From: Balneolaceae bacterium
Lineage (GTDB): Bacteria; Bacteroidota; Rhodothermia; Balneolales; Balneolaceae
Direction of reading: 5' to 3'
NCBI GenBank assembly: GCA_034521495.1
Contig: JAXHMK010000002.1
Span: 1 to 64,000, forward strand
DNA: 64,000 nt
Below the pieces are notes generated by a model that saw nothing but the letters and a program-made list of their open reading frames with translations, searched no databases and was not told the DNA's origin. The position numbers and the translations under genes are program-made. This document shows positions 18,097 through 29,258 of this stretch, piece by piece; within the stretch, counting starts at the first letter, position 1; every line of letters begins with the position of its first letter.

Positions 18097-18753
18097 TTAA
18101 TTGGCGGATTCCTCTACCCATTTAACAGCGTGGCGCATCAATTCGTTTGCAGTATCTACTTGTAGTTTGTCTTTGATGTTAGCCCGATGAGATTCCACTG
18201 TTTTTACTGAGATGTGTAGTTTTTCACCAATATCTCTTGTGGATAGTCCCTTTCCGGTCAATTCAAAAACTTCCAATTCACGGTCGCTGAGCAGATCAAG
18301 TGGATTGTCGCTTTTTGCTGAATTTCCTGAAGCCATTTTCATAATCAATTTTGTGCCAATACTGTCACTCAGGTAAATACCTCCCTTCAGAATTTGCCGA
18401 ATGGCAGTGATCATAACTTCTGCGGCTTCCAGCTTCATCAGGTATCCTTTTGCTCCGGCACGGATAGCACGTTCGGCATACAGCTCTTCATCGTGGCGGG
18501 ATACAACCAATATTTTCAGATCCGGCATCTGATGCAGTACATTTTTAATCAGCTCAATACCGTTCATACCGGGAAGCGAAATATCAACCACCGCAACATC
18601 CGGTTTTAATTTGATAATTTCGGTTAATCCCTCTTCTGCACTTTCGGCCTGGCCGCATACTTCAAAACCCATCTCTTTGTCAATGGTCATCGCCAGGCCT
18701 TTTCTCATAAGTGGGTGGTCATCGACAATGTAAATCTGTTTGTTATCAGCCAT
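18097..18753 (-). CDS. NarL/FixJ-type response regulator
   Basis: 218 residues. The receiver domain has the acidic pair D11/D12 (IVDDHP), the phosphoacceptor D57 in AVVDISLPG, and the conserved late lysine in KGYLMKLEA. A LuxR-type helix-turn-helix occupies the C-terminus (LSDRELEVFELTGKGLSTRDIGEKL cut here as the DREL..V...GLS motif, then VKTVESHRANI). Follows the sensor kinase gene by 25 bases, so the two form one two-component system. Confidence 0.93.
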   Translation of the reverse strand: MADNKQIYIVDDHPLMRKGLAMTIDKEMGFEVCGQAESAEEGLTEIIKLKPDVAVVDISLPGMNGIELIKNVLHQMPDLKILVVSRHDEELYAERAIRAGAKGYLMKLEAAEVMITAIRQILKGGIYLSDSIGTKLIMKMASGNSAKSDNPLDLLSDRELEVFELTGKGLSTRDIGEKLHISVKTVESHRANIKDKLQVDTANELMRHAVKWVEESAN

Positions 18754-18778
18754 GGTTTTTTATTCAGTTTATAGATCG

Positions 18779-20203
18779 TTAAGAAGATAAGATTTTATAT
18801 GATGAACCCACGGATAAAAGAGTTACAATAATGGCAGCTCCGCCAAGACTACTGTTTGCAATGTCGAGATTAGCACCGATCAGCCGAGCCCGGAATTTCA
18901 TGATTCGAACGCCAAGCCCCTTGTGTTGATCCCAATCGGGTGCAAACCCGGTTCCATTATCCTCAATTTTAATTGTAAGCTTGGTATCATCAGACTGCAT
19001 ATCAACCTGTACCTTCGAGGCATTTCCATGTTTTACGGCATTGCTGGTAGCCTCCTGTACAATCCTAAAGAGATGTGTGAGGCTGGTGGGGTCATCAAAT
19101 TGAATGTTCAGGGTATTCTTTAACTCACACTCAATATTAAACAGTCGTTCTGCATTCGAGGCTAAACGCTGCAGTGCTGCCACTAATCCGCTGCTGTCAA
19201 GCTCAACCGGTACCAGGTTTCTGGATAGCCCCCTGGCATATTCATCAGCTTCTTTCAGCAAATCTGTTATTTCATCTACATCTTCTGCAAGGGGGTGGTC
19301 TTCCTCTTTCAGTGTAGCGGCTATGTTTTTATTGATAAGTGTAATCCCGGTCAGCATTTGCCCGAGGCCGTCGTGCAGATCCTGACCAATACGGTGGCGT
19401 TCATGTTCACTTACCCGAAGTACTTCCTGTTCGAGCCTGCGCTGCTCGGAGATATCGCGAATAATTCCCGTATAGAGCCGCTGATCATTTACGTTAACCT
19501 CACTTACGGCAAGATACATCGGGAATGTTGAACCATCTTTTCTTTTACCCGTAACTTCCCGGCCTATTCCAATTATTTTTCGAACACCGGTTTCATGGTA
19601 GTTGTTTATATAATCATCGTGCTCACGCCGATAGGGTTGCGGCATCAGCATTTTTACGTTCTCCCCAATTACTTCAGAGCTTTTGTACTGAAAAAGCTCT
19701 TCGGCCGCCTGGTTAAATGTGCGTATTAAGCCATGGTCGTTAATCGTAATAATTGCATCTACCGTTGTTTTTAGAATGCTTCGGGCACGGGCCTCACTTT
19801 CACGAAGTTTCTGTTCGATGAGAAATTGCCCCTCTTTATTACGTGCCATTTTTTCGGCAAATGCAAGCCGTACATCCAGCCGTTGTTCATCGTAAAGAGA
19901 TTCTATGATATACTGATCAATATCTGCATCGATTAATTTGGGAAGAAGATCGGTCTGATCTTGAGTTATTACAGCAAAAATAGTGTATTTACGCCCATAT
20001 TCCCGCGCTCGTACCAATTTGCAGAATTGAATGACATCGTCTGAATAGTCACTGATAATAATCAGTGAGATATTATTCTTTTTAAGAGTTTCTAAAGCCT
20101 CATTGGTAGGTTCTGAAACAGTTATTTCGTGGTATCGCCTCTCCAGTGCATTAACCAATAGGTTTCGAACCTCTTTATTAAATCCTGTAACCAGTGTGTT
20201 CAT
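18779..20203 (-). CDS. Sensor histidine kinase with FixL-like PAS domain (HisKA_3 type)
   Basis: About 474 residues from the ATG at 20203; a TTG at 20245 is an alternative. Residues here are numbered from that TTG. No membrane segment is visible, so it is cytoplasmic. Residues 15-130 resemble a degenerate receiver domain. Residues about 150-270 are a PAS domain very like FixL, with MLMPQPYRREHDDYI, RKIIGIGREVTGKRKDGSTF and MYLAVSEV. H209 aligns with the haem-binding histidine of FixL and R229 with its distal arginine. The HisKA_3 phosphoacceptor is H291 in QDLHDGLGQ, followed by a HATPase_c domain with NAVKHG and DNGTGF. Pairs with the downstream NarL-type regulator. Confidence 0.9.
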   Translation of the reverse strand: MNTLVTGFNKEVRNLLVNALERRYHEITVSEPTNEALETLKKNNISLIIISDYSDDVIQFCKLVRAREYGRKYTIFAVITQDQTDLLPKLIDADIDQYIIESLYDEQRLDVRLAFAEKMARNKEGQFLIEQKLRESEARARSILKTTVDAIITINDHGLIRTFNQAAEELFQYKSSEVIGENVKMLMPQPYRREHDDYINNYHETGVRKIIGIGREVTGKRKDGSTFPMYLAVSEVNVNDQRLYTGIIRDISEQRRLEQEVLRVSEHERHRIGQDLHDGLGQMLTGITLINKNIAATLKEEDHPLAEDVDEITDLLKEADEYARGLSRNLVPVELDSSGLVAALQRLASNAERLFNIECELKNTLNIQFDDPTSLTHLFRIVQEATSNAVKHGNASKVQVDMQSDDTKLTIKIEDNGTGFAPDWDQHKGLGVRIMKFRARLIGANLDIANSSLGGAAIIVTLLSVGSSYKILSS

Positions 20204-20263
20204 CGGAGAATATTTCAATTTTTTATGACATTCAGAATCTAACAAATATCTGCCTATTTATAA

Positions 20264-20398
20264 GAGAGCTTTGCAAAACCGTGGTTATTGGTCAATCTGA
20301 ACTCGATTCAGATTCTCCATTCGTCTTTATAGCCTGTATCTGGAGATCCTGAATCAAGTTCAGGATGACGGTCAGAGTTTTGCAAAGCCTTCTATAAG
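20264..20398. mobile_element. Palindromic element, family A, copy 2 (reversed)
   Basis: Reverse-oriented copy of the element at 14215-14347, with ends AGAGCTTTGCAAAACC and GAGTTTTGCAAAGCCT. TATAAGA is found at both edges (20259-20265 and 20393-20399), a 7-base direct repeat expected from insertion. It occupies most of the gene-free stretch between xseA and the kinase; the remainder (20399-20608) shows nothing recognisable. Confidence 0.75.
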
Positions 20399-20608
20399 AT
20401 ATATGCTTGTTATTTTCATAGTGATTGGATCTATTTCGAAAAACAAACTCAAATCATAAACAATTAGATCCTATACATTCATTCAGGGATGGCAGTGTTG
20501 TTTAAAAGTTTATCGAGGGGGCTCTGTTACTACAGCAGAATTTTGCAGATACAAAACATATAAAAATAACGGGAACATTCCACGTCATTTAAAGTGTGGA
20601 AACGGTTT

Positions 20609-21940
20609 TCAGGGTATATGAACGGTGCCATCTTTCCATTCAATTTCCAAACTTTTATCCGATTTAAGAGACGATTTGGCACGTACCCATGTACCATCCT
20701 GAAGAATTCGCGAAAATCCACGTTCCAGCGGTGCCTTCGGGTTGATCTCACGCAGCTTTGAAAACAGTTCCTTATACCGGGCTTCTTTTTTCGATTGAAT
20801 TATTGTTGATCTGTTCTGAAGCTTCTCCCGAAGTGACTCGATCCTGTTTACATACTCCCGGATTAAAAAGTCCGGATTTTGCTGTTCAAGCTGATTGCTG
20901 AGATGCTGAAGGTTGGATTGGTGGTCAGTTATCATCTGTCTGAATCGGTTACGAACTTTTTCCGATAAACGTTCCACACTGTTGCGTTGAATGGTGAGTT
21001 TTTCCTGAACAACCAATAGAGCATGCGAATGGGCCAGCCGATCCACATAATCCCGGTAATACTGGAATTTCTGTTTGATAACTGATTCGAGATTTTTTAC
21101 ATCATCTTCAACCTGGAACCGCAACTCGTTTATATCCGGGGTTGAAATAGTAACGGCCTGTGTGGGAGTTGCAGCACGGGCGTCAGCCACAAAATCTGAA
21201 ATGCTAAAATCCACCTCGTGCCCAACCGCACTCACTACGGGAATGGAACAGTTAAAAATAGCGCGTGCAACCGCTTCTTCATTAAATGGCCAGAGATCTT
21301 CCAGTGAGCCGCCGCCGCGACCCATGATGATGATATCCACGGGATCTTCCTGGCGGTCGAAATATTCAATGGCTTTCACCAACTCACCTGCCGCCTGCAA
21401 TCCCTGAACGCTGGCATGATGCAAATACAACGTAGCCACCGGCCAGCGCTGCTGAAAAGTAGATTGAATGTCGTGAAATGCGGCTCCGGTAGAGGAGGTG
21501 ATGACTCCAAACCGGAATGGAAATGGCGGAAGTGGTTTCTTGACGGCATCATCAAACAGCCCTTCATCCTGAAGTTTCTTTTTTAACTCTTCGAATTTCT
21601 TTTGTAGCCTCCCGATACCAGCCTGCTGCACGAGCGATACAATGAGTTGATAACGCCCATGCGGCGGATACACCTGGATATCTCCTCCCAAAACCACCTG
21701 CTGACCATCTTTTATTTCCACATCCATACGGGCTGCTCTGCTTCGCCAAATTACGCAGGGAAGCTGAGCATCATCATCTTTTACTGTAAAATAGTAGTGG
21801 CCATTTCGGCTTTGATTTACATTACTGATTTCACCTTCAACCAAAATATCCCTGAAATTATTTTCCAGCAGGGTTTTAATTTGGTTGGTTAACTCCGAGA
21901 CGGTCGGCACGTCAAATGCGAAAGGAATTTGATTATTCAT
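20609..21940 (-). CDS. xseA: Exodeoxyribonuclease VII large subunit
   Basis: 443 residues, normal length. The N-terminal OB-fold (LVEGEISNVNQSRNGHYYF...VIWRS), the nuclease core with GVITSSTGAAFHDI, IIMGRGGGSLEDLWPFN and SAVGHEVDFSISDFVAD, and a long coiled-coil region (about 270-400) are all present. The enzyme, with the small subunit XseB, degrades single-stranded DNA in the cytoplasm. xseB is not found directly downstream, where it commonly lies. A family A element is there instead. Confidence 0.95.
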   Translation of the reverse strand: MNNQIPFAFDVPTVSELTNQIKTLLENNFRDILVEGEISNVNQSRNGHYYFTVKDDDAQLPCVIWRSRAARMDVEIKDGQQVVLGGDIQVYPPHGRYQLIVSLVQQAGIGRLQKKFEELKKKLQDEGLFDDAVKKPLPPFPFRFGVITSSTGAAFHDIQSTFQQRWPVATLYLHHASVQGLQAAGELVKAIEYFDRQEDPVDIIIMGRGGGSLEDLWPFNEEAVARAIFNCSIPVVSAVGHEVDFSISDFVADARAATPTQAVTISTPDINELRFQVEDDVKNLESVIKQKFQYYRDYVDRLAHSHALLVVQEKLTIQRNSVERLSEKVRNRFRQMITDHQSNLQHLSNQLEQQNPDFLIREYVNRIESLREKLQNRSTIIQSKKEARYKELFSKLREINPKAPLERGFSRILQDGTWVRAKSSLKSDKSLEIEWKDGTVHIP

Positions 21941-22071
21941 AGCTCAAAAATCACTGTTTCAGAATTCAATGTCCAATGGAGAATTGCATCGGCAGCAGTG
22001 AAAAATTTTCCATTCCTCTTGATATATGTGTAAAACATGTGTAATCTATAAAAGCATTAAACATTACGCTT

Positions 22072-22359
22072 ATGGATGACAATAAATTTCCCCCGATCAA
22101 TGTGCTCAATATTATGCGTGGATTTAAAAATCCCGATATCCCTCATCACGTCACGCCGTACCGGTTTGAAACACGGCAGGGAGCCAAGCATAAGATCGCA
22201 CAGATTCGAAAAGTGCACCGCGAACGGGTAGGGAAGGGGTATCAATATCACTACGTGGTACGCACTGACGAACAGCGCTATTTTCACTTGGTTATGGATA
22301 CTCAAACCTTTACCTGGCGGATGGTACAGGAGGTGAATGATGAGTTATTTTTTACCTAA
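22072..22359 (+). CDS. Small conserved-looking hypothetical protein
   Basis: 95 residues, rich in basic and aromatic residues, with no signal peptide or membrane segment. I do not recognise a family. The C-terminal part (RTDEQRYFHLVMDTQTFTW) has an alternating beta-like pattern. It reads convergently with xerD, its stop codon touching a tandem repeat. An overlapping minus-strand frame (22057-22305) looks less protein-like. No strong ribosome binding site precedes the ATG. Confidence 0.55.
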   Translation: MDDNKFPPINVLNIMRGFKNPDIPHHVTPYRFETRQGAKHKIAQIRKVHRERVGKGYQYHYVVRTDEQRYFHLVMDTQTFTWRMVQEVNDELFFT

Positions 22360-22379
22360 AACCTGAAACCTGAAACCTG
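22359..22379. repeat. Three tandem copies of a 7-base unit
   Basis: AAACCTG is repeated three times between the convergent hypothetical gene and xerD stop codons. Confidence 0.7.
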
Positions 22380-22381
22380 AA

Positions 22382-23293
22382 TCAGGCCCGGGGATGGAAC
22401 TGCTTATGAACCTGGTGAAGCAGGGAGCGGTCTACGTGCGTGTAAATTTCGGTTGTGATAATTGAGGTATGCCCGAGCATCTCCTGGACGGCCCTTAGAT
22501 CGGCACCGCCTTCCAGCAAGTGTGTGGCAAAGGAGTGGCGGAAAATATGAGGATATACATTCTTTTTAATCTCCGCTTTGTCGGCATACTTGTTCACGAT
22601 ATTCCAAATGCTCATCCGGCTCAACGGTCCGCCGCGTTGATTCAGGAAAAGCTTGTTTTCACTTTTCTCGGGATTTTTATCACTCAGGAACTCCTGCCGA
22701 GCTGTTTCTATATAATGCTCAATCGCCTGCTGTGCTATCTCTCCGATGGGCACAAGACGTTCCTTATTTCCCTTTCCTATTACCCGGATAAAACCGATCT
22801 CAAAAAACAATCGGTTCATTTCAAGATTGGTGAGTTCACTTACGCGCATGCCGCTGGCGTAAAGGGTTTCAAGAATGGCAGCATCCCGAATACCGGCGGA
22901 AGTTGTGCGGTCGGCAGCATCGATAATTCGTTCAATTTCATGGGCATCTAATACTTCAGGCAGTTTTTGGGCTTTTTGGGGGAGGTCGATCAGTTCCGCG
23001 GGATTGGCTTCAGCCAGCTTTTCAACCAGCGCAAATTCATGGAAACTCCGAATGCTGGAGATATTCCGGGCAATGGTGCTCACTGCTAATCCTAAATCTG
23101 TGAGAAGATCCAGGTATTGCTCGATGTGCGAATGGGTAACCCCACCCAGATCGCGAATCTTCAACTCTTCTACAAGAAACTCCAGGTATCGGTTCAGGTC
23201 GTTCTGATAGGAGATAACGGAGTTTTCGGAAAGGCCTTTTTCAAGTTTAATGAACTGAAGATACTGTTTGAGTTCGCGTTCAAACGCCTTCAT
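22382..23293 (-). CDS. xerD: Tyrosine recombinase, XerC/XerD type
   Basis: 303 residues, standard size. N-terminal SAM-like DNA-binding domain (1-100) and catalytic domain with all six active-site residues: R150 (ASGMRVSEL), K174 (GKGNKERL), H249 and R252 (HIFRHSFATHLL), H275 (LGHTSI) and nucleophile Y284 (IYTHV). Resolves chromosome dimers at dif with a partner recombinase and FtsK. Could be XerC rather than XerD. It lies among housekeeping genes, not in an integron or phage. Confidence 0.92.
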   Translation of the reverse strand: MKAFERELKQYLQFIKLEKGLSENSVISYQNDLNRYLEFLVEELKIRDLGGVTHSHIEQYLDLLTDLGLAVSTIARNISSIRSFHEFALVEKLAEANPAELIDLPQKAQKLPEVLDAHEIERIIDAADRTTSAGIRDAAILETLYASGMRVSELTNLEMNRLFFEIGFIRVIGKGNKERLVPIGEIAQQAIEHYIETARQEFLSDKNPEKSENKLFLNQRGGPLSRMSIWNIVNKYADKAEIKKNVYPHIFRHSFATHLLEGGADLRAVQEMLGHTSIITTEIYTHVDRSLLHQVHKQFHPRA

Positions 23294-23432
23294 AACCCGG
23301 TGAATTTATTGTTATAATCACAAAAAAAGTATAGAAAAATGAAATATAAATACGTGCAAGATATTGATTATTTGCTATTTGTTAATCGTTATTCACCCAA
23401 CTAACAATAATGCAGAAGAACCTTTATCAACG

Positions 23433-25796
23433 TCAGGAGTCAGAAGTTTCTGAAGGTTCGGGCTGATTTTCAGGATTATTTTTTGGCAATTTCTCCGATT
23501 TCTTGTCTTCCTTATCATCGGGGTATTCAATTCTGGAATGATAGACGCCTTTCAGAATGCCCAGGAAAGAATCTTTTATGATCTGAATCTGCTTAAATGT
23601 GAGTGGACAGTTGTTTAGCTGGCCGTCGTTAATATGATCATCAACAACCTTTGTAATCATATTTTCGAGTTTATTATATGTAGGTTCTTTCAAAGATCGG
23701 CACGCGGCCTCTACGCTGTCAGCCAGTAATAAAATACCCTGTTCTCTGGTATAGGGAATGGGGCCGTCATATCGAAAATCTTCATCCTGTACGTTTTCTT
23801 CTTCGTCAGATGCTTTTTTATGAAAATATTTAATGAGCGAATTTCCGTGATGCGTTTTAATAAATTCAACAATTACCTTGGGTAGGTTGTGTTCTTCCGC
23901 AATTTTCACTCCCTCGCTAACATGAGCTTTTATCACAATTGTACTCATGCGCGGTTTCAATTTCTCATGCTCGTTTATCTTATTCTGATTTTCAATAAAA
24001 TAACCCGGTTTTACCATTTTGCCGATATCGTGGTACATAGCACCAACCCTGCATTCAAGGGCATTAGCATGAATTTCTGATGCGGCCGAATCTGCCAGGT
24101 TGGCTACTTGCAGGCTGTGATGAAACGTACCCGGTGCTTTCCCCATCAGTTCTTTCATGAGAGGTAGATTGGTATCTGCCAGCTCAAGGAGGGTAAAATC
24201 TGTAGTGATTTTAAACAATTTCTCAAACAGAAGAATTAATGGGTACGTGAAAAGGATAAACACTGAGTTGATACCTATAAACAGCAGAGTGGGCCAAAAA
24301 TTTTCCCACCCGCTGAGGCGTGTAAGCGCAAACCCTGAAATTATGATTAGATAAGTGACAAAAACGATACCGGGAGTAATAAAGAAAAACTGTGAACGCT
24401 TTTTAATATCGCGGACAGAGAATACACCTAATGTACATGCGGCAGTAGTGGCAACCAGGTATTCAAAATTATTGTCATGTATTAATCCTGTGATAATTGC
24501 AAGGGTAATGGTTGCCATAAGCCCAACCCGGGAATCAAAAATAATAGTCAGAATAATCGGGGCTACAGAAATGGGTATTATGTAGCTGTTAACAACTTCA
24601 ATTGGATAAATAAGAGCACTGGCCAGTGTTACGATGCCCATTATTAGAAAAACCAGTAACAACATGGAGGGTTGGCTAAAAATATTTCTTCGGTAGAGAA
24701 AGATGTAAAAGAGAAACATCAGCGTGGCCATTGTAATTACAATAGACTCACCAAGATATCGCAGCCATCGCTCCAGAGTGGAGGCTGTTTGTGCACGTGC
24801 CTCAGCGAGGCTTCTCAATATATTTGCAGTTTCCGGTGTGATGATATCCCCGTTTCGTATGATAATTTGCCCCTGGTCCACAGCTCCCTTTGTAGGTGAT
24901 ATGTTGGAGCGCTTCTCAGCGAGTAACGCTTCCGTTGCGGCCTCACTATAGATCCAGTTGGGTTTTATCACCTGATTGAATATCTGAAATGAAGCTTGTG
25001 CAACCTCCGGTATAAAAATTCTGTTAAAGTGCCGGCGCGAGTATTCTCTTACTTCCGGTAGGTCTCTCACAGTTTCAACACTGACGGTACGTTCAGTTCG
25101 ATCCTGTAAATTCCGAATAGTAATTTCATCACTCTCCAGGTTCTCTTTACTCCGGTTAATAATGCCGTCTGACAAAACAGAATTCGCAATATTTTGAACC
25201 TGGTTTCTGATCTGGGCGATAACAGATCGTTGTTCGGGCTGATTGTTAAGAGTTACCGCTGAATAATTTTCAAGAATGGTTCTCCAGGAGGAGGAATCAA
25301 GTTCAACATTTGAAAACTCCCGTTCCTGCATGTACCGAATACTGTCGTTGGCACTCGAATTCTCTTGTTGTTTTGATTGCATCCACTGCACGTAGCTGTC
25401 AAGAACGGGTTGGAGATTGCGGTAGAGAGAATCGATCGCTGCATGTACATCCTCGCGGGCATCAGGCTCTACATGAAAAATGGGCGCTGTTTGGCGGCGT
25501 ATCTGCTGTCGTTCCTGTTCAAGTTCTTCGGCTGTTTTCTGAATGGCAAATGTGAAAGGAGCCGTTAAATCTTCCGATCTCCAGGGTTCGCCTACGGAAT
25601 AGTTTGAAACGCTTTGAAATGCAGATCTTGGCAATGTAATGAGAATAACAAGTAGAAAGCAGACAACAATTAAAGCCCGCAGATACCTGTTTTTTCTCTC
25701 TGCAGACTCTTTTTGTTCTTTAATTTTATTAACACCGATATTTGGAGCTGCTTCTTGCTTCTTTTGCCCGAGTCCGAGTTTTTTGAGAATACTCAT
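23433..25796 (-). CDS. 7TM-HD family phosphohydrolase (PgpH-like)
   Basis: 787 residues. One N-terminal membrane helix (about 40-58), a large extracytoplasmic 7TMR-HDED domain (about 60-330), seven membrane helices (about 340-510) and a cytoplasmic HD domain with FHHSLQVANLADSAA and the H589-D590 pair in MYHDIGKM, then KTHHGNSLI. Relatives such as Listeria PgpH hydrolyse cyclic di-AMP. Whether this protein does so is inference from family. C-terminal 40 residues are charged and disordered. Usual length for the family. Confidence 0.9.
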   Translation of the reverse strand: MSILKKLGLGQKKQEAAPNIGVNKIKEQKESAERKNRYLRALIVVCFLLVILITLPRSAFQSVSNYSVGEPWRSEDLTAPFTFAIQKTAEELEQERQQIRRQTAPIFHVEPDAREDVHAAIDSLYRNLQPVLDSYVQWMQSKQQENSSANDSIRYMQEREFSNVELDSSSWRTILENYSAVTLNNQPEQRSVIAQIRNQVQNIANSVLSDGIINRSKENLESDEITIRNLQDRTERTVSVETVRDLPEVREYSRRHFNRIFIPEVAQASFQIFNQVIKPNWIYSEAATEALLAEKRSNISPTKGAVDQGQIIIRNGDIITPETANILRSLAEARAQTASTLERWLRYLGESIVITMATLMFLFYIFLYRRNIFSQPSMLLLVFLIMGIVTLASALIYPIEVVNSYIIPISVAPIILTIIFDSRVGLMATITLAIITGLIHDNNFEYLVATTAACTLGVFSVRDIKKRSQFFFITPGIVFVTYLIIISGFALTRLSGWENFWPTLLFIGINSVFILFTYPLILLFEKLFKITTDFTLLELADTNLPLMKELMGKAPGTFHHSLQVANLADSAASEIHANALECRVGAMYHDIGKMVKPGYFIENQNKINEHEKLKPRMSTIVIKAHVSEGVKIAEEHNLPKVIVEFIKTHHGNSLIKYFHKKASDEEENVQDEDFRYDGPIPYTREQGILLLADSVEAACRSLKEPTYNKLENMITKVVDDHINDGQLNNCPLTFKQIQIIKDSFLGILKGVYHSRIEYPDDKEDKKSEKLPKNNPENQPEPSETSDS

Positions 25797-25917
25797 GAGA
25801 ATTCAGTTAAGTTTCCACGCGGTCAAATACGCTATGGAAGAAATAAAAGTATAAGAAGGGTTTGTGATTATTAAAAGAGACCCCGAAGGGTTATAAATCT
25901 ATTGAAGGTCGTTGAGG

Positions 25918-27930
<2,013 letters not shown>

Positions 27931-29136
27931 TTAAAAGGTGGGGCGATCAGCGAGTGAATCAGGCGGCGGTACACCTTCAGGCAGTTGATACTCAACGGTT
28001 GTTGTCCATTTTGGGTCGGAAGCAAAAAAATCACGAGTAAGTTGAATGTATTCTTCCTCCTGCTGTAGAAATTCCTGTGCAGCATTTTCCACAAGGTGTC
28101 CATCTTTCAGAAGAAGAAGATCGGAATAAGAGCCTCGAATCCGTATTGTATCTCTGAATTCAAATTGCATTGCAGTACCCTGTTCCAGCCAATAGGGATC
28201 CATCCTGGGTTTCAGGTCGCTCCAAACGCGAACGGGTCCTAAGCCGTCGTAGGCAGCATATACGGTCAATTCAAGTATATCACCAAGTTCTGAAGCAGGT
28301 TCCGGTGATGTCATCAATTGTTGTACTGCGTTTGTTGCTTCGGTTGAAGCAAGAGAATCAGACAGATCAAGCGATAAGTTGCTTTGAGATGCTTCATTTG
28401 CAGATGAAACCTGTTCCTGTTGATCACTTTCCGTTAATCCATTGAGAGAAAAAAATCCGTTTTGATAGAGAAAATACCCTGCAAAAGCTGCGATAATCAA
28501 AATAATAATCAGCCCAATTAGCCAAACGGGAGTTTGCTTCTTCTCTTGGTTAAACTTTCTGCCAACATCTGCCCAGTCTACACTTTTAACTGATTTTTCA
28601 GTGCTGCTCGTTTTTTGTCTTACTTTATCTGGTGTAGGGGATTTTTCTCCGGTTTTAGGTTCTTTTTGTGATGCCTCATCAGAGTCTTCATCCGATATAT
28701 CAATATGTTTAATTTCGCTTTCACCGGCATCATTTTCCGGTTTCGGTTTCTCCTCATCAAAAAGTTGCTGCTCGGCTGTTTCAGCCTGGTCGTCTTCTTC
28801 TGATAGAGGGGATGTCTCCGTTTCTGTTTCAGGCTCCTGCTGACTGGTACTATCCTTTAATTCGGGATATTCCTCAAGCAGTAGATTATTGTAATTTCCC
28901 GTTTCATTTTGGTCGAGCGCTTTAATCATCACATCGTCATCAATCTTCAACGCCCGCCCGTAACTTCGAACAAAACTTCTTACATACGTTTGATTTTCTT
29001 CGGGGTGATCGAAAATCGAACCATTTTCTATGTTTTTAAGTGTTGAAACAGGGATTTTTGTGTCATGCTGAACATCCTGGATGGATAAGCCGAGATGAGA
29101 ACGAATTTTAGAGAGGTCTTTACCTAAGGCCGGCAT
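27931..29136 (-). CDS. RodZ-like helix-turn-helix membrane protein
   Basis: 401 residues. N-terminal Xre-type helix-turn-helix (about 6-75; SIQDVQHDTKIPVSTLKNIE, VRSFVRSYG), an acidic low-complexity linker (about 90-175), one transmembrane helix (about 204-225) and a periplasmic C-terminal domain with VRVWSDLKPRMDPYWLEQGT matching the DUF4115/RodZ tail. RodZ anchors the MreB cytoskeleton to the envelope. The helix-turn-helix binds protein rather than DNA in known members. In the same run as ligA and the 7TM-HD gene. Confidence 0.82.
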   Translation of the reverse strand: MPALGKDLSKIRSHLGLSIQDVQHDTKIPVSTLKNIENGSIFDHPEENQTYVRSFVRSYGRALKIDDDVMIKALDQNETGNYNNLLLEEYPELKDSTSQQEPETETETSPLSEEDDQAETAEQQLFDEEKPKPENDAGESEIKHIDISDEDSDEASQKEPKTGEKSPTPDKVRQKTSSTEKSVKSVDWADVGRKFNQEKKQTPVWLIGLIIILIIAAFAGYFLYQNGFFSLNGLTESDQQEQVSSANEASQSNLSLDLSDSLASTEATNAVQQLMTSPEPASELGDILELTVYAAYDGLGPVRVWSDLKPRMDPYWLEQGTAMQFEFRDTIRIRGSYSDLLLLKDGHLVENAAQEFLQQEEEYIQLTRDFFASDPKWTTTVEYQLPEGVPPPDSLADRPTF

Positions 29137-29258
29137 ACAAGCAATTATTTGTAAATTGTTTTTAATAAATCTAATGAATTGTTATGCATTCATAAAGAGC
29201 TAAAACACAAAAAGATTAAAAGAATGTAAGGGTTTTCAAGTTTTAGGTTCATACAGAT

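Noticed and set aside
22057-22305. 82-codon minus-strand frame opposite the small hypothetical gene
   Set aside because: It overlaps the plus-strand frame almost fully. The plus frame has a better amino-acid pattern and ends neatly before xerD.
22382-23293. xerD considered as an integrase of a mobile element
   Set aside because: Full XerC/D length, housekeeping neighbours and no attachment-site duplication.
27931-29136. Helix-turn-helix protein considered as a phage-type repressor
   Set aside because: Single membrane helix and RodZ-like periplasmic tail identify a cell-shape protein.
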